Positions 33,228 through 44,302 of a stretch of 64,000 bases of DNA are shown here, in pieces. Numbering within the stretch: position 1 is the first letter of the stretch; each line of letters starts with the position of its first letter. The stretch covers positions 26,844,943-26,908,942 of the forward strand of contig CM072525.1 of the NCBI GenBank assembly GCA_036898135.1, written 5' to 3'. Made by a program: the position numbers and the translations under genes. The stretch is from Oncomelania hupensis. Lineage: Eukaryota; Mollusca; Gastropoda; Littorinimorpha; Pomatiopsidae. The notes under the pieces are model-generated. The model searched no databases, was not told the DNA's origin, and saw only the letters and a program-made list of their open reading frames with translations.

Positions 33228-34212
33228 TAGAGGGTTACTAAAATTAATATCGCATAGTAATTGACTACTTACGACTGTTATCCATTTAAAAGAGAAATCA
33301 TTCTGTCAATCCCGCATTCTGTCCATCCAGTCTAAGTATACCGAAGACGAGATTATAGATCTAGACTATCAGCCCGATGAAACCATTGAATGATTGATGA
33401 GATCGCATTTTTAATTCCCGACAAGGTTCACTAGAAGGCGCTAATAGCACATAAAAGAAAAACAAAACGTTGCATGTACGTATGTGTCGTCGTCAAACGA
33501 AAGCCAAAGTGCACGACCACTGTGGTTGTTTGAACCACATATGAACATGAGCCTGTCTTCGATTCAATTAATAAATATATGGTTATTGCACAGGGCAAAG
33601 CAGTCTTCGTACAGCTATATACTTTAGATACCGCAAACATAACAATAACGCCGACAAAATGTTAAAATTGTTATTTTTGTGCGGGATGTTAAAAAAAAAA
33701 ACCGTAAGGGCGGCCATTAAAAAAAAAAACCTTTTTGTTAGCGATGTAGGAAACGTCAATTTTCAATCAGTATGACACGATAGCCCTTCTGCCAACGTGA
33801 CTTCTAATGCAGCTTTTCGTCAAATCGATTGCATCTACCCAAAAATTAATATTTCAGTAATTATTTAATGACAAGCCCCAAATGAGTGAAACTTGAAAGT
33901 TTGTTGAGAATTAAAATGTGCTGCAACTTTGTCCAATGCGTGAACAATTTTGTTATGGTGCATTCTTTAAAATGTGTTGTGTGAAGTGGTCTATGAACAG
34001 CTTTTGAGTATTTATTGTTTTGACAAAAGTCCCGTTTTAATTTTTTAATTTGATGAAAAGGATATACATATATATGTGTGCAGGTGTGCGCTCCGTCGCT
34101 TCTTGAAATATATTTCGTTTCCCGCCATGGTTGACGTTTTAACTTCGGAAGTGCTTTATGCGTATGTAAGGTGGACACGTCAGATATGCTTTAAAGCAAA
34201 CTAGTGGTTTTT
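33228..34212. other. No gene recognised
   Basis: AT-rich flank between the hAT pair and the second Harbinger element. No ORF with recognisable homology. Confidence 0.5.
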
Positions 34213-34518
34213 GTACCCTGGCAAGCCAGGGGTGGTGTGCATGAAGCTTACATAAAAGTCGTACATAAATTTTGCCCATATCTCCAAAATCGCCCATAGC
34301 TATGGGCGGTCTTAAGCAGCTATTTACTTTGTGTGCATGAGCGCCCGTAGCGCCAGTCATAGCTATGAGCGATTCATAAGTATGACGTACAGTGATATTT
34401 TTAGCCAGTCTCGAGGATTCCCCTCAGCAGTTGGCCTTAGCCAATCAGAAATCGTGAACGTCGGTTTACCGTGGCTATAATTCTTCAATATTTACTTCCA
34501 TTTGAAGAAAGCTGAAAG

Positions 34519-34686
34519 ATGGATGCAAAACGGCCGAGAGAAGAAAATGTAAACATTGCAAGTGAAAAAAAAAGAAAGTGAGGAGAGAACTGGATCGACG
34601 CAGAAATTCGATGCCTAGTACAGCTTGTGGCGAACCATTTTGAGCAGTTGTTTGGCTCCCTAACGCCCGATTTGTCGCAATCATGA
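34519..34686 (+). pseudogene. Myb/SANT-like DNA-binding partner protein, 5' fragment
   Basis: From ATG 34519 the frame gives MDAKRPREEN and a basic run KKRK, then an in-frame TGA (34579-34581), then NWIDAEIRCLVQLVANHFEQ with its Trp/Leu spacing, as in Myb/SANT (NAIF1-like) proteins that Harbinger elements encode next to the transposase. It stops at 34686. It lies divergent from the transposase, as expected. In Harbinger systems this protein binds the element ends and recruits the transposase. Only the N-terminal part is present and the stop makes it non-functional. Confidence 0.6.
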
Positions 34687-35243
34687 CAATAATAATAATG
34701 AGGCGAAAATCTATAAAAATAAGCACTTGAAGCAAGGTGTTGAACTTGAGGACACCAACATTAAATAAGAAAAGAAAACAGAATCCTTACAATCTTTTAA
34801 CAAATAAAAAAGATCAAAATTACTAATAAAACTGGTACCTCGGATAAAAATTCATACAAGATATTACAGTACCATATACACACAGACACACCCCAATACC
34901 AAAGAACATTATAATCTTGCGCTCAAATTCCCACCAACACACACGCGTACAAACACACAATCCCCTGAATGCACTCAAATTCACATCAACCAACACACAT
35001 ACAGTCCCCTGAATGCACTCATTCATACTAAACCACACTCACACTTGTATTTTAAATATGAAACATTAACACTTCATCACAGTGTTGGCTCATTTGACAT
35101 GAAGATCACAGCAGCATAATCCACAGCAATGGTTTTGCTATAATCGCCTTTGTCTCAATAGAAAGAATTAACATTTTGAAAGTTATTAATATTACACAAG
35201 ACAGTAAAGTCTGTGTTTAGATGTCTACTGACAAACCTCAGAC
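34687..35243. other. Non-coding interior of Harbinger 2
   Basis: AT-rich spacer between the Myb-like fragment and the end of the transposase gene, with TG/CA-rich parts. The rest of the Myb gene is not found. Confidence 0.5.
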
Positions 35244-36400
35244 TCAGTTTATAAAGTGTCGCTGGACAATTCGATTACGTGCAAGACGACCCATCACGTT
35301 GTCATTTCTTGCTCTGGCAACAGATAAATCATCATCCAAATCTGAATCTGAGTCGGAGGAGTCAGATTCTGAGTCGCTGTCTGGGTCTGGCAAGTGCAGG
35401 GTCATTGCAACATTGTGCAATACAATGCATGTCATAATGATCTTGGACGCTCTCCCTGGATCATACCTGCATCATTCAAAACAAATGACAATGTAACATT
35501 ACAATTTATATAATTTCAGTTCTAGATATCACATGTATTGTTTTTATGTGAAAAATTCATGACAGAGTAATCTGTACTACAGGTAGGTTGATTCAGAAAC
35601 TCAACCCCCATTCCAAAACCACCTTTTAATTTGGTTGCAAGCTCTAGATATTATTTTGAGGGTGAGGGGGTTGGGGAAAGAAGGGAGCAGGGGATGAGGA
35701 GTGTTATGGTGTGAAACACAAAATTATAAACATAAAATCAATAAATTTTGTGGTACAACTACGTTAAAACAGACTTCCTTTTTGTTATTCTTAAAATAAT
35801 TGCCTTTTCGTACATGGATGTACTGCAGCGACATTATCTCTGGTTAGCTACTCTTGCTGTACAAATACTAGTTATAAATTTTCTAGTATAATTATTTACC
35901 TTAGTACTGTTTGCAGACAATGCCATCGCTTCTTGATAACACCATTCGTTCTCTCAATTGTTGATCTGGTAGAACAGTGTGAAATGTTGTAGTTTCGCTG
36001 TGCTCTGTTGACTGGGTTTAAGAACGGAGTCAGCAGCCATTCCTTCAGGGGGTAACCACTATCGCCAAGCAAGATGCCAGGCACTGGTCGATTGATGCGT
36101 TGAAAGATGCGAAACAAATTACTTTCTCTCAAAATCCGTCCATCATGAGTAGCTCCAGGCCACAACACAACACAGTTTATCACAATCATAATTATCTGCA
36201 TCACAGACCAACTGACAATTTATAGAATGGTGCCCTTTTCTGTTTACATATACATTCTCATCCTCGGAAGGTGCCTGAATTTTCACATGAGTACAGTCTA
36301 TACACCCTATTACATTTGGGAAGCCAGCCATCTGATAAAATTGATTAATTATTCTGTTGGCATCATCGGGAGATGGTAGACCACAGGCTGTGAAGTCCGT

Positions 36401-37380
36401 AGGCCTCGCCTCAATTACATACTATACATAGAAGGTCCACCACTCGTCAACGTCCTGTTTACGACTGACCCCCCCAAAACGCCTTTCCTACCTTTTGTGT
36501 CCACTTCAAACTCAAACGGAGGGGCCAGACGAATCACAAACACTCATAGCAACAGATTCGTATTACTTCCAACGATGTCGGCTCCAAATTCACTGCGAAT
36601 TTGTTAAAAAACGCAGTCACAAAAGCTGGTTCGAATTTGGACACGACGCCGCGAGTCGATCCCAATATGTATAGCAACTGCTTTACGACCTTTCATTGGT
36701 CGCCTAAGAATACGCGCTGTTAGGCCTAATGAAGGGCAGACCACTCTAGCGATATAAAGTCTCCAACGATCATTTTGTTGATACAGCATTCTTCTGTTGA
36801 AGTTGAAGCGTGAAGGTTGGGTGCCACCTACGTCCGTCTTTCCACGGCCTGTTTTTCTTCTGTGCGCTCGGCGCTCGACTTTATGAGAGAGCTCAACTGG
36901 ATCTCGCCAAGACACTCTGCGCCTTGGGGCATCTAACCGCTTGTCGTGACGTGCATCTTGTGGACGCTACCTTCTGTTGCTGCTAACCAGACGGTCGTCT
37001 TACTGGTGAATATATCACGCTTTGATTCACAGAGGAGCGGTGCAGCCCATTGGAAGTTGGTTTATAGCCTTTTTTGCTGTTCCACTCCAAGTGGGTGCAT
37101 TCGTAATCTGTAACTTTTTAGCTAGCTATAAATTTTTATGACCAAGTCCTGGACTTGTGTCTTCTTTTTGACAGAGATGTAGGGCTATTTTTTGAATAAG
37201 CTGATTAGGGCCGTCCTGTAAATTTTTCCAGTTGATTGTATCAATTATGTTAGACTAGTTAGGTTTTGATAGAGTCCCTACGCAGTTTCAACTGACTTAT
37301 TAACTTTTGCAATTTTAAATTTTGCTTTTAGTTGTTGGTGGCGAGTTTTTTTTAAGTGTTACCTGTTGATCGTTGTTGCC
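36401..37380 (+). other. Probable 5' UTR of the inserted LINE plus junction sequence
   Basis: About 1 kb between the Harbinger core and the ORF1 start. No transposase homology is left here. An ORF at 36604-36915 (minus) has no recognisable domain. The exact left junction of the LINE lies somewhere between 36400 and 36960. Confidence 0.5.
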
Positions 37381-38565
37381 ATGGAGGGGCCCGTTTCGGG
37401 CTTGCCAACGTGGCGTCGCTGCCCGGTGGGTGGTACAAGAAGAGACTCACCCGTTGTGAGAGCTAAAACCGATTCGGTTGAGGTTGTTACTGCGGCCCCG
37501 GTGCCCAGCGCGATGCCGAACGTTTGTACCGGCGATTCTGCCGTGCCGATGGATGAATGCCCGTCCACTCCTAACCGCAAGAGGACAAGGACTCTTTCTG
37601 TTTCCTCTTCGTCGTCCTCGGAGGGATTGAGAGAGGAAGACACGGATCTAACCGTAACCCCTGGGGGTTTGGCTATGAGTGCTGATATGCCGATAGATGA
37701 GGAAGCGTTGCCTGGCGACGCTCAGACTAAGGTCCCGGATCAGCCGGAGGGCTCCGCGCCGGCTTGGACCGAAGTTGGAGGTAAGAAGAAGAAGAGGGCT
37801 CGTGTACTGCCCACCCCTCCTCCGTTGCCAAGTTTTGGTCTGTGTCGGTTCCCTGTAACCGTAAAATTCACTGATGGTACCGACCAGGAGACTTTGAAGT
37901 CGAAAGGTTGGAAGTTCGCGGATAACATACAGGAAGCTGTGGGACCAGTTGAGCGTGTGCGACCCTCCGGTGGGGGTTTTCTGGTCAGCTGCAAATCGCG
38001 AGCCCAGCAGAGCAAGCTGGAGAAACTTTCTCAGATTGGGCAGACGCCAGTTCAGTGTGCTGTCCCCCGGCCGGTGGTTGAGGGGGTGATCAGTGGCATC
38101 CCGGTTGGTGTCAATGACGAAGAGATTTTGAGAAAAGTCGAGGGGTCGTTAGATTCCGATGGTCAAACTCGACCATGTATTATCAAACAGGTTGTTCGCC
38201 TGCCCTTGGCTGGTGGGCAGAAATCCACTTCGATTAGGGTTTCGATCGACGCACCGACCCTCCCGTCGTTCCTTTTGATAAATCGGCGCGAGTTTCCGGT
38301 TAGACCATATGTTGCGGCCGTGGTACGCTGTTTTCAGTGTCACCAGTTCGGACACATTAAAAAATTTTGTAAACAGGCTCCTACCTGCGCATCTTGTGGC
38401 AAGTCGGGTCACTCAGGTGTAGACTGCAAGGTTGGCAAGCGATTTTGCCGAAACTGTTTTGGCAATCACTCTGCCATGAACAAAAACTGTCCGGCCCTGA
38501 ACGAGCGCATTCTTGCCCTGACGTTCAAAGGCGAATTCAAGATCGTTTTCAATCACTTCACATAA
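37381..38565 (+). CDS. Non-LTR retrotransposon ORF1 (Gag-like, three CCHC knuckles), 3'-truncated
   Basis: From ATG 37381 (near-ideal context GCCATGG) ~390 residues. The N-terminus is Ser/Thr/Pro-rich and acidic. The middle (VTVKFTDGTDQE to SIRVSIDAPTLP) is an RNA-recognition-like region. Three zinc knuckles follow: CFQCHQFGHIKKFC and CASCGKSGHSGVDC (both CX2CX4HX4C) and CRNCFGNHSAMNKNC (CX2CX3HX6C). This trio is typical of ORF1 of Jockey/I-type LINEs, where the protein coats the RNA. The last ~15 residues before the stop read through Harbinger sequence, so the true LINE part ends near 38520. No ORF2 follows. Confidence 0.8.
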   Translation: MEGPVSGLPTWRRCPVGGTRRDSPVVRAKTDSVEVVTAAPVPSAMPNVCTGDSAVPMDECPSTPNRKRTRTLSVSSSSSSEGLREEDTDLTVTPGGLAMSADMPIDEEALPGDAQTKVPDQPEGSAPAWTEVGGKKKKRARVLPTPPPLPSFGLCRFPVTVKFTDGTDQETLKSKGWKFADNIQEAVGPVERVRPSGGGFLVSCKSRAQQSKLEKLSQIGQTPVQCAVPRPVVEGVISGIPVGVNDEEILRKVEGSLDSDGQTRPCIIKQVVRLPLAGGQKSTSIRVSIDAPTLPSFLLINRREFPVRPYVAAVVRCFQCHQFGHIKKFCKQAPTCASCGKSGHSGVDCKVGKRFCRNCFGNHSAMNKNCPALNERILALTFKGEFKIVFNHFT

Positions 38566-39009
38566 ATCCATGATGTCCGCACGTTGAAACCGAAATTTTG
38601 ATCGAATCTCGTGGTCATCGTAATAATCAAAGGGATTCAAACGATCCCTAAACACTCTTTCTCTTCGAAAGGCTCTGCGAAAAATCAGTTGGTAAACAAG
38701 TCTGTTGGCAGCCATGTTGTTCTCGCGCATGCGCTATAAAGAGAAGTTATGGGCATTCGTACTTACGGACAGAGTTACGAGTAGGTGGTAGCACCTGTAA
38801 AGTTACGACAAGATTTACGAACGACTGGAGAGTTACGAACGCTCATGCACACGTTTTTTGAGCCAAAATGCCCATTCGTAACTTTATGGGTAAAATTTAC
38901 GAACGGACAGAAGATACGGGCACTCATGCACACCACCCCAGGGTACACAGGTTGCTGTTTAAAATGTAGACAGAGAGACAATTGTTGTCTGCGAGTTTCA
39001 TTTGGACGA

Positions 39010-39205
39010 TGATACCTCCCCATATCCCCCTTGATACCTCCACATACCCCCCCCGCCCGATATCTCCCCATCCTCCCCCCATGATGCCTCACCATACCCC
39101 CTTGATACCTCCCCGAACCCACTTGATACCTCCCCATACCCCCTTGATACCTTCCGTACCCCCCCCCCTTGTAATCTACCTGTACCCTCCTTGATACTTC
39201 CCCGT
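39010..39205. repeat. C-rich ~21-bp minisatellite (GATACCTCCCCATACCCCCTT), left part
   Basis: Eight to nine imperfect units. Related units (CTACCCGTACCCCCTTTA-like) resume at 39443-39556 beyond the SINE, so one array was split. Confidence 0.8.
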
Positions 39206-39239
39206 TGATCGTTTCGCAAATATGGAGGAAAGGAATCGA

Positions 39240-39434
39240 TTTGTTGTTGTTTGTAGATTATAGTCACACGACACTTTCGCATATAGGTGACTACTGGACC
39301 GATTTATACTGACACCAGCGGGCCAGTTGTTGGTAAAGGGGAAAATAATATGATCACACGTTGATCAATCCGGGATTCGAACTTTCGGTTACTAGCAAGA
39401 CGCTCTTACCAACTGAGCTACCTGGCCCCTCTAT
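39240..39434 (-). mobile_element. tRNA-derived SINE with 8-bp TSD
   Basis: Minus strand: a tRNA-like head with A box TAGCTCAGTTGGTAAGAGC and B box AGTTCGAATCCCG, then a ~110-bp body and an AACAACAACAAA tail. GGAATCGA occurs on both sides (39232-39239 and 39435-39442). The anticodon stem is degenerate (loop CTAGTAA would give AGT, Thr), so this is a SINE and not a working tRNA gene. It sits inside the C-rich minisatellite. Confidence 0.85.
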
Positions 39435-39442
39435 GGAATCGA

Positions 39443-39557
39443 CCATCACCATACCCCCCTTATATATACCCGTATCCCCGTAATGCCTACCCATGCCCCT
39501 TTAAACCTACCCGTAGCCCCCTTTTACCTACACGTACCACCCCATCCCGATCCTTGG

Positions 39558-39606
<49 letters not shown>
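39443..39606. repeat. C-rich minisatellite, right part, and (CTA)n
   Basis: Continuation of the C-rich array to about 39556, then a (CTA)n trinucleotide array (39558-39606). Confidence 0.8.
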
Positions 39607-39607
<1 letters not shown>

Positions 39608-39676
39608 TTGAATATAGACTAATACAAATAGAAATCATAAAAAACACCAAGGTTTTAAAATAAAATTTGATATAAG

Positions 39677-39840
<164 letters not shown>

Positions 39841-39913
39841 TAAAAGTAAAAAGCCTAAATTAAAATGAAAAATATCCATATTGTAGTGTAAAAAAATAAT
39901 AACATTAAAAAAA

Positions 39914-39990
39914 AGGACCGCGGGAGATTTGAACTTGGGTCGCCTGCACGGTAGGCGAATGTCTTACTAAGTAAGCTACCAAGGCTTCGT
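39914..39990 (-). repeat. tRNA-like sequence (SINE head), degenerate
   Basis: Minus strand reads GGTAGCTTACTTAGTAAGAC (A-box-like), CGCCTACCGTGCAGGCG and AAGTTCAAATCTCCC (B-box-like), followed by a run of eight T (a pol III stop signal). Acceptor and D stems do not pair, so a functional tRNA is unlikely. Confidence 0.6.
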
Positions 39991-40431
39991 ATAAAGACCA
40001 TCAATTTTTTGGTCTATATGAGAAAACATGCTAAAACCTCGATTCGATTTTTAATTAATCAAATTTAATTAGTTAAACACAAAATTTTGTAAGATTGGTG
40101 ACATGAGTGCAAAAGTGTTTAGAATGGAAATAAAACTAAATTTGCGATATTATGGAACGGCACGTTCTTGACAGGGTTGAATCGAAACCGCGCGCGGAAT
40201 GAGGCTATTGCAGTTTGTGGACATTTTGTTTATTTATTTATCTCAGAAACGGTTAAACGTTCGGTAAGGAAATGTCGGCAATAACGATTTCGCGGATTTT
40301 GAGCGCACAGCAGGCCGATCCGCAGCGCCCAGCACCTGCCCAGATCAGCGTCCATACCGGACAAACTTTACAGTAGAGGCGAAGAAGGACTTCCGGCTAA
40401 GCAGTTTATATATATATATATGTGCACCAGC
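39991..40431. other. No gene recognised
   Basis: AT-rich at first, then GC-richer at 40160-40380. No ORF with homology. Confidence 0.45.
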
Positions 40432-40505
40432 GCCTTAGCTCAGCGGTAAAGCGTTCGCGTTGTACACCGATTTACCCAGGTTCGAATCCCGTTGTGGAGC
40501 AAGAC
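40432..40505 (+). repeat. tRNA-like sequence (SINE head)
   Basis: CCTTAGCTCAGCGGTAAAGC (A box) and CCAGGTTCGAATCCCG (B box) 34-36 bp apart. The anticodon stem does not pair well. Likely a SINE head; the tail was not identified. Confidence 0.6.
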
Positions 40506-40675
40506 AAAAGTTACCATTTTTAACTGTACATTTTTGACTCGCATGCATTGCAATTTGAGTCTATGTTTTTACACGCCCTTTCCTCTCCCCACCTCTCCCC
40601 CCCACCCACCTCCGTTCAAAAAAAATTATAATATTTGCTAATCTAGGCGAAACAAGTTCTATATAGTCCCAAATT

Positions 40676-41225
40676 CTATCCTATCCTATCTCGTAACTCA
40701 AAGATTGTTGGGGCACCACAGATAATTGTTTAACCAGTACTTCATCTTTCTCTGTCCTCAGCAACCCTCATGGCTTCGTTCAGTGTCAAACCAGTTCATT
40801 CTCGAATGTTGTCCTCCCACCTCTTTTTCTGTCTCCCTCTTCTTCCTACTCCTTGCACCAAGCCTTGTAGGACGTTTTTTGCAAGTCCTGATGCTTTGTT
40901 GACGTGGCCATTCCATCGGAGTTTCCGTTTCTTCAGCACTGTGAGCATGTCATCATGTTGTCCAATGGCTTGTGTGATGGTCTGTCGGACATCATTATTG
41001 GTGATGTGCTGGGTATAGGAAATGCCCAGAAGTCGTCTATAGCACCTCATCTCCTTGCTTTGTATTATTCGTTGTAGATCTGCTGTGACTCAGGGTCCAT
41101 GTGTCGCAAGCATATAGGAAGATGGAGATGACAAGGGAACGCAGCAGCCTTACCTTGGAATGTAGACTGATGGTCCTTGCTTTCCAAATGGGTGTCAACC
41201 CTTTCAGGGCAGCACCCATATTATG
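40676..41225 (-). mobile_element. LINE family A, 3' end fragment (copy 5)
   Basis: Minus strand, in order: KGLTPIWKARTISLHSKVRL, SLVISIFLYACDTWTL, then after a small shift MRCYRRLLGISYTQHITNND, RQTITQAIGQHDDML, RWNGHVNKASGLAKNVL and the C-terminal tail, with CTATCC units at its 3' end (plus 40676). About 540 bp, second-longest of the family here. 5'-truncated. Confidence 0.85.
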
Positions 41226-41974
41226 TTTGCGACAGACCTGGTGAACATAGACCAGAAAAGCCTCGAAACATAGATATAGAATTGAGAAAACATTTTGCTG
41301 GAGGAACATCGGGTGGGACCCTCACAATTTTGGTGGCTGTAGGGACAAGAACTGAAGAAGTTTCTAGAGTGGGTCTATGTGAGTTCAGGTCTTTAGAAAT
41401 ATTAAAACGTGCGCTGTTTGAAATATACTGCATTTTATCCGCATAATTATTCATGCACTTACACCCATGTACTGAGGGAAATAAAAACAACATGCATGAC
41501 AAAACAGAAAGTGGTAATTTCTTCTTTTGTAGTCTTCTTCTTCTCGTAAGTCTTATCATCATTATAATAGATGGACGACATCGATAAAAACGACCATTCT
41601 TGCTCTAGCGGTCATCTTGCCGATGACCGATGACCGACAACCGCAAAAGGGTTAATTATTCATATGTTTTTTAATGCATTGTTTTTGGTTACTCTCTATA
41701 GATGACTATCAGCTGCAACTCTGTATGTGTCGTTAGCGCCATACGGCACCTTACACATGACGAGAGAGTCCCATCAGAACCGACTCAGAAGCACTAATAT
41801 AATCATAGCTTGGCTCACCAACATAGATGTGCTTCTCCCCCATGTTATATGGATCGTCCTTTATTGCGATGTATTGAGCTGTACCAGCCACAACAGCCCA
41901 CTCTCCCAACAATAACTCTTTGAATGCTTTCCATCAACATTATCTACTCTGCAGTCTGGGGACACTGACATAGG
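41226..41974. other. No gene recognised
   Basis: Begins with GAACATAGACC-type phrases (41235-41290). Short ORFs have no recognisable domain. Confidence 0.45.
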
Positions 41975-42510
41975 CCCCCGTTGGGGTGCCGGGGGTTTCA
42001 TTATAAATAGTATCCCCACTTTCTGGACATTTAGTGCTTTAAATTCCCACTGTCGCTGTCTTTCTCATTTGCTCTTTCTCATTCCTGCTCTGTTCTATCA
42101 ATCTGCTATACTATCTTCTTTTTCGCTAGACCAGTCATCTTACTTTTTTTCTTGAAAACTCTTCCGGGGCAAGACTCCTTATTTGTGTATGAGGTCTGTT
42201 GGATCAGCTTGGGAATATTGGATACTTTCTGCCAGGTGGTCACTAGGGCTTCCTATGATGTTATTATTTAGCAATGTAGGTATTTTAATATGTATGTGTT
42301 TTGTGGATAATTTATAATGATGTTTGTATTCTATTTTGTTTTTGTATACGGGGGTTCGATAAATTAGAGTACAGCCTCAGCCTGCGTGGGATGTCTTTAT
42401 TGTAAAGTGATTGGCTGGTGGAGAGCTTTCAGTTTTACCACTAGGGTTGTTTCAGCAGATCTTTTATGCGGATCAGGGGTTGTCCGGTCCTGATTTGGCT
42501 CGGAAGAGTC
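41975..42510 (-). repeat. Unclassified dispersed repeat X, copy 2 (inverted, uninterrupted)
   Basis: Reverse complement of the landmarks in 16303-17192: GGGGGTTTCATTATAAATAGTATCCCC, CTTTCTGCCAGGTGG, GGGGGTTCGATAAATTAGAG, TGTCTTTATTGTAAAGTG and the end AGTCCGCTGGACC. The LINE found in copy 1 is absent here. Confidence 0.75.
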
Positions 42511-43067
42511 CGCTGGACCTAAAGCAATAGTCATGTAATATAATGTAACACTGACATAGTCACTGCACTGAAATCATATGTTTAGCGTTTGAAAATCTGC
42601 TGTTTTATATGCAAAACGCCGCAAACCGATCTGTAACTGAATTCTCCTTCAGCTTTTGAATATGACGCCTAATGAATTTATCATGACGTTGGGTGCTCTT
42701 TTGCTATTTCTGCGAGCTAAGTCGCCACGTAATCAGGCAGCCATATCCACAACCCAAGTGTCAAGCAGGGTCATCCAAATGAAAGACGTGTTCTTTCTAC
42801 GAAAAGGTAAAAGGTTACTCTCAGAACAGCCGCTGATTGGTTGCTCTCCCCAGACGCCATCTTTGCCCGCGTTGAGCCGAGCAAGTTAGCTCGGGGACAG
42901 CCCAACCTACCCCGGTTCATCACCCGGGTCAACGCCCGATTCCACTTGAATGGCTGCGTATCGACCGGGCTAGATCGGGCCATATCGCGAAGACCAAACA
43001 AGCGCACTTGTGATCAGGGAGCCGAATGTCTATTTAAGCGGTTAAACGCTACTGGTCAGCTTTCACC
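42511..43067. other. No gene recognised; GC-rich island-like stretch 42820-43040
   Basis: The stretch 42820-43040 is GC- and CpG-rich against its AT-rich surroundings and ends with CTATTTAAGCGG. It could be a promoter or another non-coding element. No exon could be defined. Confidence 0.4.
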
Positions 43068-43266
43068 GCAAGAATACAATACAATACAATACAGTGCAAT
43101 ACAATACAATACAATGCAATGCAATGCAATGCAATGCAATAAATACAATACAATGCAATACAATGCAATACAATGCAATGCAATAAATACAATACAATGC
43201 TATACAATACAATGCAATGAAATACAATACAATACAATACAATGCAATACAATACAATACAATTAC
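43068..43266. repeat. (AATAC)n/(AATGC)n pentanucleotide array
   Basis: About 38 pentamers alternating between ACAAT and GCAAT with two AAATAC interruptions. Confidence 0.92.
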
Positions 43267-43413
43267 AATACAATTAAAATATATATTTATTGTCCAATTT
43301 TTACATTATACATAAAATCGGAAAATTGTCTTTGGCTCTGAGAGCAAACTTCGCATAAAATAGATAAATTACCAATAACACAATTCTCCAAGCTTAATAA
43401 TGCTCACCTGGAA

Positions 43414-43414
<1 letters not shown>

Positions 43415-43472
<58 letters not shown>
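43415..43472. repeat. (CT)n microsatellite
   Basis: Pure CT dinucleotide tract. Confidence 0.92.
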
Positions 43473-43475
<3 letters not shown>

Positions 43476-44229
43476 CCTTTATTGTCATTTATATATGTAT
43501 TATTTAAGTGTTTTTTTGTTGTTGTTTTTAAAAAAAATTATTATAGCTTAATCCTTTTGTATCCTACACTATATTATGTTTACAAGAATTTTTCTCCAGT
43601 TTGGTGTTGACATAGCTTGAATTCTATTTTGAATTTGTTGTATTGAGAAAATACCATTGCTCGAGAGTTGGTGAAGGAATGACCTCCCTTCCCCTCTGTT
43701 CCTTGGTATGCATATGGGCCCAAGGCCGTGAAATGCATTAAAATCTGAAATCTGAAATCTGAAATCTCTTATCCTTTCACACACATCCACAACACACACC
43801 ACGTATGTACATACACACACACACACACCTACACACACCCACACCCCCCTCTCCCACACACACACATAGATCTATGTTGCTCCACTATTTCATCATCGTG
43901 GTCCTGATTCGGCTCTTAACACTCCGCTGTACCTTATAACCATGAACTATCCAATCAAATCTATATTTCATCATCAGCACAACAAAACATGACGATCTTG
44001 CATCTATGCCAAACTGTGTAGGCGGAGCGTGTGCCCTCGGCAGGACCAAGCCAGCATAATTACACCACGCCAAACTTTGTTAATGTTCACACACCTTTAT
44101 CTGGATTAACGGAAAGGTGAGCCAGTGCTTTTTAGTTTGTTTGCTATTATTGCTCCAGGATTTCATCATCACTTTTGTCCGTGCTGAGACACGTTGTGCC
44201 GCCGTGAGAAAGTAGGGAAGGCACAGAGA
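43473..44229. other. No gene; CA-rich patch
   Basis: Includes a TCTGAAA triplicate at 43744-43765 and CA-rich sequence at 43790-43865. No gene recognised. Confidence 0.45.
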
Positions 44230-44230
44230 G

Positions 44231-44300
<70 letters not shown>
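44230..44300. repeat. (GA)n microsatellite
   Basis: Pure GA tract followed by a short CA tract. Confidence 0.92.

Positions 44301-44302
<2 letters not shown>

Larger units (their letters stand above)
35244..38715 (-). pseudogene. HARBI1-like transposase, with an intron, split by a LINE insertion
   Basis: N-terminal exon: ATG 38715, then RLNPFDYYDDHEIRSKFRFQ and IMDLCEVIENDLEFAFERQG to about 38520. The middle part is lost at the LINE insertion. The DDE core resumes at about 36400 ([19 protein letters not shown]): Asp in GCIDCTH (~36297), Asp in GATHDGRIL (~36143) and Glu in STIERTNG (~35954). One frameshift lies near 36175. The exon ends at 35900 with a GTAAAT donor; a GATGCAG acceptor at 35467 joins in frame to YDPGRASKIIMTCIVLHNVA and an acidic Ser/Asp tail (PDSDSESDSSDSDSD), stop at 35244. 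So a canonical 433-bp intron (35467-35899) is preserved while the gene is otherwise broken. Confidence 0.85.
34213..38945 (-). mobile_element. PIF/Harbinger DNA transposon 2 (HARBI1 type), interrupted by a LINE
   Basis: Left and right ends share the inverted 16-mer GGGGTGGTGTGCATGA (34229-34244; complement ending at 38939). Outside it both ends read TGTACCCTGG; the left end has 7 extra bases. I could not find a clean target duplication. It encodes a HARBI1-like transposase on the minus strand and a Myb/SANT-like protein on the plus strand, the two-gene plan of the superfamily. The right subterminal zone (38741-38930) repeats GTTACGAACG-like motifs. The left end has a perfect 18-bp palindrome (34291-34308). 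Confidence 0.82.

Noticed and set aside
36604..36915. 103-residue minus-strand ORF
   Set aside because: No domain recognised; it lies in the probable LINE 5' UTR or junction and reads antisense to the element.
39914..39990. Functional tRNA gene ending in a T-run
   Set aside because: Acceptor, D and T stems fail to pair in several positions.
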